Notes: generated from the sequence alone by a model not told the origin. Shown: positions 1 to 7,438, counted from the first letter of the stretch. The stretch is DNA of 33,943 nt from Salinimicrobium sp049687495 (GCA_049687495.1 JBAVJB010000138.1:1-33943); one strand, 5' to 3'. Numbers and translations are program-made.

Positions 1-663
1 CGCAGCAACTGGTTGAGGGCTGCCGTTCTTGGCGCCAATGACGGGATTTTGTCAACCGCCAGTATCGCAATCGGGGTCGCGGCCGCGAGTAGTTCGAGGG
101 AGCCCGTGATCCTTGCGGCATTAGCAGGCCTGGTCGCAGGAGCTTTGTCTATGGCGGCAGGAGAATATGTTTCTGTGAGTTCACAAACCGATGTTGAAAA
201 AGCCGATATTGAACGTGAAAGAGAAGAGCTCGAGGAGATGCCCGAGCTCGAATTGCAGCGGCTGGCACAGATCTACGAAGAAAGAGGTTTGAAAAAGGAA
301 ACCGCCCTGCTGGTGGCCGAAGAGCTGACCGAGCACAATGCCCTGGAGGCGCATGTGAGGGATGAACTTGGGATCAACGAGATAAGCCAGGCCAAACCTT
401 TGCAGGCTGCTTTTGCTTCGGGTGCTGCATTTACCGGCGGCGGGCTGCTGCCTTTCCTGGTGACCCTCTTCCTGCCTCTAAACAGTCTCGAGTATGCGCT
501 CTATGGCTTTTCCCTTTTTTTCCTGATCATCCTGGGGACAGTTTCTGCCAGGACCGGAGGCTCAGGTGTCAAAACCGCCATTATGAGGATCACCTTTTGG
601 GGTACGGTCGCTATGGGACTCACTGCTTTGGTAGGTTACCTGTTCAACGTGAACGTGGCTTAA
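1..663 (+). CDS. VIT1/CCC1-family Fe2+/Mn2+ transporter, 5' end outside window
   Basis: This is the C-terminal bulk of a vacuolar-iron-transporter (VIT1/CCC1) family membrane protein, a family that moves Fe2+ or Mn2+ across membranes. The reading frame is open from the first base (RSNWLRAAVLGANDGIL), so the TTG at base 13 is internal and the true start lies upstream of the window. The AAVLGANDGILST segment in TM1 and the ALSMAAGEYVSVSSQ segment in TM2 are family hallmarks. A charged, Glu-rich stretch (EKADIEREREELEEM onward, to about residue 120) matches the cytoplasmic metal-binding domain between TM2 and TM3. Three more hydrophobic segments follow. The metal ion transported is inferred from the family, not shown here. 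No operon partner is visible; a 17-bp palindrome lies 11 bp after the stop. Confidence 0.9.
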   Translation, partial: RSNWLRAAVLGANDGILSTASIAIGVAAASSSREPVILAALAGLVAGALSMAAGEYVSVSSQTDVEKADIEREREELEEMPELELQRLAQIYEERGLKKETALLVAEELTEHNALEAHVRDELGINEISQAKPLQAAFASGAAFTGGGLLPFLVTLFLPLNSLEYALYGFSLFFLIILGTVSARTGGSGVKTAIMRITFWGTVAMGLTALVGYLFNVNVA

Positions 664-674
664 CGTTTCCCATT

Positions 675-691
675 CAAAAATGTCATTTTTG
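675..691. repeat. 17-bp palindrome CAAAAATGTCATTTTTG, copy 1
   Basis: Perfect palindrome around one central base, 11 bp after the transporter stop codon. It is one of seven near-identical copies in the window. The rest of the 664-872 gap shows no gene and no clear promoter. Confidence 0.85.
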
Positions 692-872
692 AAGTTTTTT
701 TTTGGAAGAATTTTGGAAGAAAGAAAAACCTGCTATACCTCCTTTTTAAAAGGGTTTAGCCTTATATACCCTCCTTTTTCCTTTAGGTGCTGCGGAAGAA
801 GTCGGCTTCTGGTTTTGGAAAAATTGCCAAAATTTTCCTAAATTGTTCTTTCTTATTTTAAAAACAGGAGTA

Positions 873-1208
873 ATGAGCCACAGAACCTGTCCCCACTGCC
901 AATACAAGTTTTCTTTTTGGGAATACCTGAAAAATCCCTTTTTCAAGGGGGTTTATACTAATTGGAAATGCCTTAATTGTGCCACCTGTCTAACAATTGA
1001 TGTGAGACGAAGATGGTTGATCTCATTTGTGAGCCTGGTACCTTTGGGTTTTGCTCCTCAACTGTCAAATTACCTGGAAAGTCTTGGAGTTGCTTCAGAA
1101 TATAGCTGGAGCCTCGGGCTTATTCTTCTTTCAAGCTGGGCACTTTTCGTTTTCAATTTTGACCGCTTCGAACTGCCCGAAAGACAAAAACTGCACAGGA
1201 GATTCTAA
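873..1208 (+). CDS. Small zinc-ribbon protein with two transmembrane segments
   Basis: A 111-aa protein that I do not recognise by name. It starts with MSHRTCPHCQ and has two CxxC pairs (Cys6/Cys9 and Cys33/Cys36) separated by 23 residues, which looks like a zinc ribbon similar to the short cxxc_20_cxxc-type proteins. Two hydrophobic segments follow (about residues 50-67 and 78-97). The frame extends upstream to a TTG at 843, but the ATG at 873 is preceded by AGGAG at a good distance and puts the first Cys pair at the N-terminus, so I choose it. A cytoplasmic zinc-binding head anchored in the inner membrane is inferred; the function is unknown. Confidence 0.7.
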   Translation: MSHRTCPHCQYKFSFWEYLKNPFFKGVYTNWKCLNCATCLTIDVRRRWLISFVSLVPLGFAPQLSNYLESLGVASEYSWSLGLILLSSWALFVFNFDRFELPERQKLHRRF

Positions 1209-1304
1209 GCCAATTGCTGTCCTCTCAAAAAAGGCATTTTCATCAATCCTTTCTGAACACTGAACTCTGAGCACTTTTTCCTTAACTTTAGGAAAACCTT
1301 TGTT

Positions 1305-1481
1305 ATGAAAACGCTTCGGAAGATCTTTTTTGTTTTTCTTTTTCTCAACCTAATGCTTTCCTGCCGACTAGGGGAAGTGATGAGCGAAGCCGATCCTGAA
1401 ACCAACGCCGAGTATGAACCAGGTGAAGAAGTAGACACCATCGTTCCGCGCAAAAACCAGCGGGAGGAGGAGTTGAAATAA
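1305..1481 (+). CDS. Small lipoprotein, 58 aa
   Basis: A short frame encoding a 58-aa protein. Its N-terminus has two basic residues, a hydrophobic core (IFFVFLFLNLML) and a lipobox-like LMLSC with the Cys at residue 19, so a signal peptidase II lipoprotein is likely. The mature part is short, acidic in the middle (EADPETNAEYEPGEEVDT) and basic near the end, with no recognisable domain. It stands alone between the zinc-ribbon gene and the first repeat block. Only the signal peptide supports coding, so it is less certain than its neighbours. Confidence 0.6.
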   Translation: MKTLRKIFFVFLFLNLMLSCRLGEVMSEADPETNAEYEPGEEVDTIVPRKNQREEELK

Positions 1482-1513
1482 TCTTATCCAACCAATTTTC
1501 GTAATATCTTTTT

Positions 1514-1768
1514 ATTGCAGCCCTTCAGGCTGCTGGTATGGTTGCTATTTTATTCCCGGAGCTTTGCTCCGGGCTGAAATCTTCAAGGCTTTCAGCCTTG
1601 AGTAAAATCAGGAAATGTTGTCAAATTTGTTCAGGAACAAAACCAAAAATCTCCGGCTTTGATATTGTCCAAATTATAGGAGCCTGAAGGGCCCGAATAA
1701 GCTAGCCGGAGGCCGCCTCCGGTAGAATTCACCCCAGTTATCCACAAGCCTGTAAGGCTTGAATAAAA
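1514..1768. repeat. Composite palindromic repeat, copy A (BIME-like)
   Basis: The left arm holds three hairpins: GCAGCCCTTCAGGCTGC (1517-1533), CCCGGAGCTTTGCTCCGGG (1555-1573) and CAAGGCTTTCAGCCTTG (1584-1600). The right arm holds three matching hairpins in inverted order: a GAGCCTGAAGGGC-type one near 1680-1693, CCGGAGGCCGCCTCCGG (1706-1722) and CAAGCCTGTAAGGCTTG (1745-1761). Between the arms lies a variable spacer of about 80 bp. The element ends in GAATAAA. The layout resembles REP/BIME elements mobilised by Y1-type transposases. Frames across it are shadows. Confidence 0.85.
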
Positions 1769-1795
1769 CGTTTTGTGTCGGTGGAAGTGAACTTT

Positions 1796-2010
1796 ATTGC
1801 AGCCCTTCAGGCTGCTGGTATGGTTGCTATTTTATTCCCGGGGCGTTGCTCCGGGCCTATATCTCCAAGGCTTTTAGCCTTGTCCATTTCTGGGTTTAAG
1901 GGAAAAGAGGTTCAAAGAAGGAGCCTGAAAGGCTCCAATAAGCTAGCCGGAGGCAACGCCTCCGGTAGAATTCACCCCGGTAATCCACAAGCCTGTAAGA
2001 CTTGAATAAA
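1796..2010. repeat. Composite palindromic repeat, copy B (BIME-like)
   Basis: Same three-hairpin plus inverted three-hairpin layout as copy A, about 30 bp after it and in the same orientation. The first roughly 40 bases are identical to copy A. The spacer between the arms is shorter and unrelated, and the last hairpin carries a G-to-A change in one arm (CAAGCCTGTAAGACTTG). The remaining intergenic stretch up to the Crp/Fnr gene (2011-2151) shows no other structure that I can support. Confidence 0.85.
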
Positions 2011-2151
2011 ATGGTCGTTATGTTGAACTGGAAATAATTTTATTATAGCTTTTTCTCTGTACCCGGAAACAAACCGGCTTTTCAGGAAAAAGGAGTAACT
2101 TCACGCCTTATTTTTAAAGACTGCGTTTTCTTGCCGCACAAATACTTCCGT

Positions 2152-2715
2152 ATGAATTTTGCCGATTCCCTTTTAGCTATCGTACCATTTTCCGAAAATG
2201 AACTGGAGGAGATCATGTCCTATTTCGAAAAAGAAGAAGTCGAAAAAAATCAACTTTTGGTGCGACAGGGACAGGTTTGCAAAAAACTCTATTTCCTGGA
2301 GACCGGCCTTGGCAGAAGTTACTATTTAAAAAAAGACGGAAAAGAGGTCACACAATGGTTCTTTGCCGAGGGGAAGCCCATGTCGAGTGTCGAAAGTTTT
2401 TTCCAGCAAAACCCGAGTCTTTACTACCTGGAAATGCTGGAGGATTCTGTTGTTCACAGCATTAGCAAAAAGAACCTGGACTTGCTGTTCAAAAAATACC
2501 ATAGGGTGGAAACCTTCGGAAGAATTCTCTCGACCCAAATGCTTACCAAAGTGGTCAATAAGTTGAATGGGGTTCAATTCCAGACTGCCAGGGAGCGCTA
2601 TGATTACATGCTAAAGGAATTCCCTGATATTTCTCAAAGAGTCCCGCTGGGGCATATTGCTTCCTACCTCGGGATGACCCAGGAAACCCTTAGCCGGATT
2701 AGGAAAAACGCCTAA
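2152..2715 (+). CDS. Crp/Fnr-family transcriptional regulator
   Basis: A 187-aa cytoplasmic regulator. Residues about 10-115 match the cyclic-nucleotide-binding beta-roll domain (QLLVRQGQVCKKLYFLETG, then EMLEDSVVHSI). Residues about 160-184 form the helix-turn-helix, with VPLGHIASYLGMTQETLSRIRK typical of Bacteroidota Crp/Fnr proteins. It has a single Cys (Cys43), so it cannot carry an FNR-type 4Fe-4S cluster; the effector is unknown. The frame extends back to a TTG at 2131, but the ATG at 2152 fits the family length. It lies 78 bp upstream of the TolC gene in the same direction, and an FNR-type inverted repeat sits in that gap, so it probably controls the efflux operon. Confidence 0.9.
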   Translation: MNFADSLLAIVPFSENELEEIMSYFEKEEVEKNQLLVRQGQVCKKLYFLETGLGRSYYLKKDGKEVTQWFFAEGKPMSSVESFFQQNPSLYYLEMLEDSVVHSISKKNLDLLFKKYHRVETFGRILSTQMLTKVVNKLNGVQFQTARERYDYMLKEFPDISQRVPLGHIASYLGMTQETLSRIRKNA

Positions 2716-2726
2716 AATTTTCGCTT

Positions 2727-2742
2727 TTTGACATAGGTCAAA
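2727..2742. promoter_or_regulatory. FNR/CRP-type operator TTTGAC-N4-GTCAAA
   Basis: A perfect 6-bp inverted repeat with a 4-bp centre (TTTGAC ATAG GTCAAA), about 50 bp upstream of the TolC start and right after the Crp/Fnr gene. It has the arm spacing of FNR boxes (TTGAT-N4-ATCAA) with C/G instead of T/A at the inner arm position. That the neighbouring regulator binds it is inferred. Confidence 0.55.
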
Positions 2743-2793
2743 GGAAAGCCTTCGCTTACTGGTGACATTTGCATTCGAATTTAAAAGTTTGCA

Positions 2794-4167
2794 ATGAAAA
2801 TAACCAAAACAGGGCTTTTCTTTCTCATGATGTGCTACAGCTGGATCTTTCCTTCGGTAGCAGTTGCCCAACAATTAGATCCAGAGCTTACCCAATTGAT
2901 CCAAAGAGGTCTTGAAAAGAACCATGGGGTTCAGGTTCAGGAATATGAATCGCAGCAGGCAAAGCTTGATCAAAAGTTAGCTAAATCTGTTTTCCTGCCC
3001 AAGATCAGTTTAAACGGAAGCTATACCCGGCTTAACGATGACATCACCTTTGACGAGGGGACAACCAATTTGTTGGTTTCCACTCAAAAACTTCTGATAA
3101 AAGAAGCGGCCGGTCTTCCCTTTAATTCGCCTTTCCCCGAAAGTATTGCGTTGCAGGAGGTTCCCAGTCTTCAGAATAAAAATATCCTGAAATCTTCCGT
3201 AGATCTGGACTGGGTGCTGTTCAGCGGATTTGAAGCCACAAATGCTTTAAAGGCCAGTAAGCATAAGGAGGCCTCCCTGAATTACGCGCTTTTAGCTGAA
3301 AAGGATAAGATCGCGCTCCAGATCATTGAAACCTATGATAAGCTCGCACTTGTAAAAGCTTCAGAAAAAGTTCTATCTACTTCTGAAGATTACCTGGAGG
3401 AGCAGGAGTATTATGTAAAAAAAGCCATTGAGAACGGCCTGGCGACACCCATCAGCCGCAATAAAGTAGAACTCGCCCGGCAGCAACTGGCATCGAGACA
3501 ACTCGATTATAAGCAAAAGACAGCTTTACTTTTAGAAGTATTGCATCAGCTCACGGGAGAAAGCATTGAAAAGCTTCAACTTCTTGAACCGCAGCTAAAC
3601 CCGTTATCTCCTGAAGTTGCCGTACTTCCGGAAAAACGCAACGAGGTGAAAGCCCTGGAGGAAGCTGAAAAAGCCGGTCTTTACAAGGCGAAGATGGAAA
3701 GGAGCAATTTTATTCCGAAGCTGGCTTTGAAAGGGCATTATGAGCTCCTGGAAGATGATCTGTCGCTTTTAGATCCTGTGTGGTACGTGGGAGTAGGCGT
3801 GAAATGGAACATTTTTGACGGTACCCAATCCCGCCTGAAAGGTCAAAAAGCTGAACTGGAAAGCAGGAAATACGGGGAAAAGAAGGAAGAGGCAGAGGAG
3901 ATGATAGCCTTGAGCATTACCAAGGCAAGGCTGGGATATGAGTCGGCTTTACAAAATGTCTCCATGGTTCAAAAAGAGATCGAGCTTGCCCGGGCCACTT
4001 ACACAATGGTTAACAAGCAGTACAAAAACGACCTGGCGTCTATCAACGATGTGCTGGACGCGCTTACCGATCTTGAAAAAGCCAATTTTAAATTACAGGA
4101 ATCTTACTTCAACCAAAGACGGGCAGTAACCGATCTACTGCATGCAAAAGGAATACTTACTTATTAA
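2794..4167 (+). CDS. TolC-family outer membrane efflux protein
   Basis: A 457-aa outer membrane factor, the exit duct of a tripartite efflux or secretion machine. An N-terminal signal peptide (MKITKTGLFFLMMCYSWIFP, cleavage near AVA-QQ at residue 25) leads into two OEP-type halves rich in alternating Leu/Ala/Glu/Lys coiled-coil heptads, with the usual beta-strand segments between (KISLNGSYTRLNDD in half 1, KLALKGHYELLEDD in half 2). It is the first gene of a three-gene unit and overlaps the upstream extension of the HlyD frame, while the chosen HlyD start lies 10 bp after its stop. The FNR-type inverted repeat lies about 50 bp before its start. The length is normal for the family. The cargo is unknown. 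Confidence 0.93.
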   Translation: MKITKTGLFFLMMCYSWIFPSVAVAQQLDPELTQLIQRGLEKNHGVQVQEYESQQAKLDQKLAKSVFLPKISLNGSYTRLNDDITFDEGTTNLLVSTQKLLIKEAAGLPFNSPFPESIALQEVPSLQNKNILKSSVDLDWVLFSGFEATNALKASKHKEASLNYALLAEKDKIALQIIETYDKLALVKASEKVLSTSEDYLEEQEYYVKKAIENGLATPISRNKVELARQQLASRQLDYKQKTALLLEVLHQLTGESIEKLQLLEPQLNPLSPEVAVLPEKRNEVKALEEAEKAGLYKAKMERSNFIPKLALKGHYELLEDDLSLLDPVWYVGVGVKWNIFDGTQSRLKGQKAELESRKYGEKKEEAEEMIALSITKARLGYESALQNVSMVQKEIELARATYTMVNKQYKNDLASINDVLDALTDLEKANFKLQESYFNQRRAVTDLLHAKGILTY

Positions 4168-4177
4168 AAAACGATCC

Positions 4178-5140
4178 ATGAAATCAATTAAATATTTTGT
4201 TTTAGGCTGTACTTCAATCTTGTTTTTGAACTCGTGCAGCAATGAAAAGGAAATAACCACTTATAGAGGAAAAGTAAAGTTCGAGACGATTTCCGTTAGC
4301 AGCAAACTAGCCGGAAGAGTACAGGAACTTTATGTGCAGGAAGGGCAGGAGGTCAAAAAAGGAGACACCCTCGCCATCATTGATATTCCCGAGGTTAATG
4401 CCAAGTTGGTCCAGGCCGAAGGTGCGATCACTTCAGCAAAAGGACAGTTGGACATGGCTTACCACGGCGCCACCACAGAGCAGCTCAACCAGATCAACGG
4501 GAAACTTGAAGCAGGTAAAGCACAACTGGATTTCGCTAAACAATCTTATCAAAGGCTGCAGGCAATGTTCCGGGATTCTTTGGTGAGCAGGCAACAGTTT
4601 GATGAAGTAAAAATGAAGCTGGAAATGGCAAGGGCTCAGGTGAATGCTCTGGAAGCAAAACGGGATGAAGTTGTCAGGGGAGCCAGGAGTGAACAGCTGG
4701 CACAGGCTCGTGGGCAACTCGACAGGGCAGAGGGAGCCAAAGAAGAAGTGCTAAGTGCAGAAAAAGAGAAATATGTGTTGGCCCCTGCAGACATGTCCAT
4801 TGAAACCATCAGCCTGGATGAAGGGGAGTTACTGACCCCCGGTTTCAGTTTGTTTAACGGCTACAAGAAAAGAGACATGTATTTCCGGTTCACTGTTCCG
4901 GAATCCAAGGTTTACGATTTCAAAGTAGGTGAAGCTGTAACGGTGATCAACCCGTACACAAAAAAGGAGATCAAATCCAGAATAAGCGCTGTAAAGCAAC
5001 TGGCTCAATACGCCGATATTACCAGTACCGCTCCATTGTATGAGCTCTCGGAAGCTATTTATGAACTAAAGCTTATTCCTGTAGCAGATCCTGCAGCTGA
5101 GACTTATTACGCGAACGCTACCATGCTTTTAAAAGAATAG
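4178..5140 (+). CDS. HlyD/RND-type periplasmic adaptor lipoprotein
   Basis: A 320-aa membrane fusion protein linking an inner membrane pump to TolC. I choose the ATG at 4178 (MKSIKYFVLG) over the frame start at 4142 because it gives a clean lipoprotein signal with lipobox LNSC (Cys20). The biotinyl-lipoyl half motif GRVQELYVQEGQEVKKGDTL is at about 46-65, followed by a long coiled-coil hairpin (about 70-190) containing the repeated segments GATTEQL and GARSEQL. A beta-barrel domain follows (DEGELLTPGFSLF, then the YFRFTVPESKVYDFKVGEAV region). Its stop is 3 bp before the permease start, so the genes are co-transcribed. This is the YbhG/EmrA-like adaptor type used with ABC-2 permeases. Confidence 0.92.
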   Translation: MKSIKYFVLGCTSILFLNSCSNEKEITTYRGKVKFETISVSSKLAGRVQELYVQEGQEVKKGDTLAIIDIPEVNAKLVQAEGAITSAKGQLDMAYHGATTEQLNQINGKLEAGKAQLDFAKQSYQRLQAMFRDSLVSRQQFDEVKMKLEMARAQVNALEAKRDEVVRGARSEQLAQARGQLDRAEGAKEEVLSAEKEKYVLAPADMSIETISLDEGELLTPGFSLFNGYKKRDMYFRFTVPESKVYDFKVGEAVTVINPYTKKEIKSRISAVKQLAQYADITSTAPLYELSEAIYELKLIPVADPAAETYYANATMLLKE

Positions 5141-5143
5141 AGA

Positions 5144-6331
5144 ATGAAGGATTTCTTAGAATTATTACGTGTTGAATTCAAAAGGATATTTTCCAATAAT
5201 GTGCTTTTGGCCATCTTTTTTGGAGCGCCTATTCTTTACGGGTTCCTGTTTGGATATGTTTATCAACAGGCCAAGGTTGTTGATCTGCCTATTGTGATTG
5301 TAGATCAGGATCACAGCCCTATTTCAGATAAGATCATTGATGCTTTTGAAGATAATGAAGCTTTGTCAGTAAACGATGTACGGCCAATGCCCGGTGACCT
5401 TGCGGCTGAAATGCCTGGTGAGCAGTATGCAGCCGTAGTTACTTTACCCAAAGGTTTTGAAGCCGAAATTTTGCAGAAGAGGCATCCTGAAGTGAGGGTA
5501 GACCTCAACATGGCTAATATCCTTAACGCGAATATCGCCAGCAAGAATATACAGGCTGTCTTGATGACCCTTAATGCGGGAATAGAGATCCAGGGGCTTC
5601 AAAAGCAGGGGATGCCGGCTTCACAGGCAAAACAGGCCTATGAAAGCTTCAAGATCAATTTTAATAAACTTTACAATTCCACAGGAAATTATCTTTCTTT
5701 CATGTTGCCCGGCCTTTTGGCTGCCATCATGCAACAGGTGATATTCTTAGCAATGGCCCTGGTTTTTGCCAGAGACTTTGAAGACGGGTATTTCAAAAAA
5801 CTGGTTGACTACAGTAGCTCTTCTGCTTACCACGTTTTGCTGAAGTCAACTCCATTTTTGCTGATGTTGCCTTTTCTATGGTTTGCGGTAAGTCAGTTTT
5901 TGCCATTCTTTCGGGTCGAGGCGGCGATTTTCAATTTTCCTATGTTGGTATTGACGTTGCTGTTGACCCTTGCATGTATGGGGATTGGCATGTTGTTTTC
6001 CATTGCTATTCCAAGTCAGCTGAAGGCTACCGAGCTACTGATGGTGATCTCTACTCCGGCATTTATCCTCAGTGGATTCACCTGGCCAAGTTTAGCGATT
6101 CCTGATGCGATCAACAGTTTTGGACAGTATATTCCGGTAACACAATTTCTGAACGGCTTCCGAAAAATAGCATTTTACGGGGGTGATCTTTCCTCTATAC
6201 TTCCCGAGATCAAGATGCTTCTTGTGATCATCGGTGTTTCCTTTGCAGGAATGCTGCTTTTGCTTCAGCTGAAGATAAACAGGACTAAAAGGCAACCCGT
6301 AGAAGAACAGGTTGAGGATGAAACTTTATGA
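5144..6331 (+). CDS. ABC-2 type transporter permease
   Basis: A 395-aa inner membrane permease of the ABC-2 (YhhJ/YbhS-like) type. TM1 lies at about 20-40, a large extracytoplasmic domain at 41-183 (LPIVIVDQDHSPISDKIIDAF is the usual opening of this domain), and five further TM segments at about 184-208, 231-252, 262-290, 296-315 and 356-376. It has no ATP-binding domain. Related operons normally carry a second ABC-2 permease and/or a YbhF-like ATPase. Here the operon stops and repeat copy C begins 55 bp later, so the energising ATPase must be encoded elsewhere or has been lost. Substrate unknown; drug or lipid export is the family expectation. Confidence 0.92.
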   Translation: MKDFLELLRVEFKRIFSNNVLLAIFFGAPILYGFLFGYVYQQAKVVDLPIVIVDQDHSPISDKIIDAFEDNEALSVNDVRPMPGDLAAEMPGEQYAAVVTLPKGFEAEILQKRHPEVRVDLNMANILNANIASKNIQAVLMTLNAGIEIQGLQKQGMPASQAKQAYESFKINFNKLYNSTGNYLSFMLPGLLAAIMQQVIFLAMALVFARDFEDGYFKKLVDYSSSSAYHVLLKSTPFLLMLPFLWFAVSQFLPFFRVEAAIFNFPMLVLTLLLTLACMGIGMLFSIAIPSQLKATELLMVISTPAFILSGFTWPSLAIPDAINSFGQYIPVTQFLNGFRKIAFYGGDLSSILPEIKMLLVIIGVSFAGMLLLLQLKINRTKRQPVEEQVEDETL

Positions 6332-6386
6332 GCTTAAATGGCTTGTATTAAATGGGGTTCTTTTGTGCGTATAGCAGTTGTAGTTT

Positions 6387-6574
6387 ATTGCAGCCCTTCA
6401 GGCTGCTAAAAGGCTGCCATTTTATTCCCGGAGCGTTGCTCCGGGCTAACCTCTTCAAGGCTTTCAGCCTTGACAAAAACAGGAAATCTTGTTGAATTCT
6501 TCAGGGATAAAAATAAAAAGAGATCGGCAACATTATCATTTAAAATTGTCCGAACCTGAAGGGCTTGAATAAAA
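6387..6574. repeat. Composite palindromic repeat, copy C, internally deleted
   Basis: The left arm is complete: GCAGCC/GGCTGC hairpin at 6390-6406, CCCGGAGCGTTGCTCCGGG at about 6427-6445, CAAGGCTTTCAGCCTTG at about 6456-6472. In the right arm the first hairpin (AACCTGAAGG) runs directly into the last bases of the third (GGCTTGAATAAA). The GC-rich middle hairpin and part of its flanks are missing, as expected from a deletion between the similar AAGG sequences. Confidence 0.8.
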
Positions 6575-6607
6575 CGGTCTTCATATGGAATTCGCCTTAC
6601 AAATTTT

Positions 6608-6868
6608 GTTGCAGCCCTTCAGGCTGCTGTCAAATGCGTCACTCATTCCCGGAGCGTTGCTCCGGGCTGACATCTTTAAGGCTTTCAGCCTTGACATCAC
6701 TTGTTGTAAGAATTTCTAAGAACCAGTTCAAATTTCATATTACGCCTTTTATTAAAAGTGAGGGACATGATTCTTTGAAGAGCCTGAAGGGCTCAAATAG
6801 GTCAGCCGGAGGCAGCGCCTCCGGAAGAAATTGTCCAATATTCCACAAGCCTGAAAGGCTTGAATAAA
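6608..6868. repeat. Composite palindromic repeat, copy D (BIME-like)
   Basis: A complete copy with both three-hairpin arms, separated by a unique spacer of about 100 bp. The right arm has GAGCCTGAAGGGCTC, a CCGGAGGCAGCGCCTCCGG hairpin and CAAGCCTGAAAGGCTTG, followed by GAATAAA. It ends about 60 bp before the Y1 transposase gene. Together, copies C and D fill the gene-free stretch 6332-6928. Confidence 0.85.
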
Positions 6869-6928
6869 TTGAAATCAAATTAAATTATTGTTTATCTTCA
6901 ACTTGTGCCTCCCATAAAACTTCTTTCT

Positions 6929-7378
6929 ATGGGTCAATCTCTTTCCAAACTTTATGTACATCTCGTCTTTGCAACCAAAGACAGACAAAACTTCATTAAA
7001 GAAAATGTCGAAAGGGAACTTCACTCATATATCGCCGGAATTTTATAGAACCGGGAATGTTTTGCGCTACAAATAAATTCAATGCCAAATCACATCCATA
7101 TCTTATTTGAACTTTCCAAAAATATCGCATTGGCAAAGCTGGTAGAGGAGGTCAAAAAAAGTTCTTCCATTTGGATAAAAAACAATGGTTCTTCTGCATT
7201 TCTTTGGCAACCTGGATATGCTGCTTTTTCAGTGAGCGACTCTAAACTTCCGGTGGTCAGGAACTATATTTTGAACCAAAAGGAACATCACAAAAGACAA
7301 AGCTTTCAGGAGGAGGTGGAAGAATTTCTGAGGAAATACGAAATGAAAGAATATAACACCGAATACTTCTGGCGCTAA
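6929..7378 (+). pseudogene. Y1 (IS200/RAYT-type) transposase with in-frame TAG at codon 40
   Basis: One reading frame runs from the ATG at 6929 (MGQSLSKLYVHLVFATKDRQ, the typical start of Bacteroidota IS200-like transposases) to the TAA at 7376-7378, interrupted only by TAG at 7046-7048. There is no frameshift. After the stop the frame has the HUH motif (MPNHIHILF) and the catalytic Tyr helix (NYILNQKEHHKRQ), then the usual C-terminus ending EYFWR. The length of 149 codons is normal for a single-domain Y1 transposase. The gene sits next to four composite palindromic repeats of the kind these enzymes recognise. With the TAG, only a 39-aa fragment would be made, or a 98-aa product from the internal ATG at 7082 that keeps HUH and Tyr but lacks the first strands. 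Pseudogene is the simplest reading; readthrough is possible. Confidence 0.85.
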
Positions 7379-7438
7379 ATAAATCCAACTTAGCTCGTGA
7401 TTTCCATCCCCAAAACCTTAAATTCGTCTTAAAAAAAG

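Noticed and set aside
675..691. Short palindromes read as intrinsic terminators
   Set aside because: The stem is almost all A-U with at most a three-base loop and no U-run after it, so it would be a weak hairpin; the two clear terminators in the window look quite different.
1775..2005. 76-codon open frame over repeat copy B
   Set aside because: It lies entirely on palindromic repeat sequence; its translation is just the repeat hairpins and has no counterpart at the other copies.
6565..6867. 100-codon open frame over repeat copy D
   Set aside because: Same reason: it reads across the hairpins of the repeat, with no ribosome binding site or domain.
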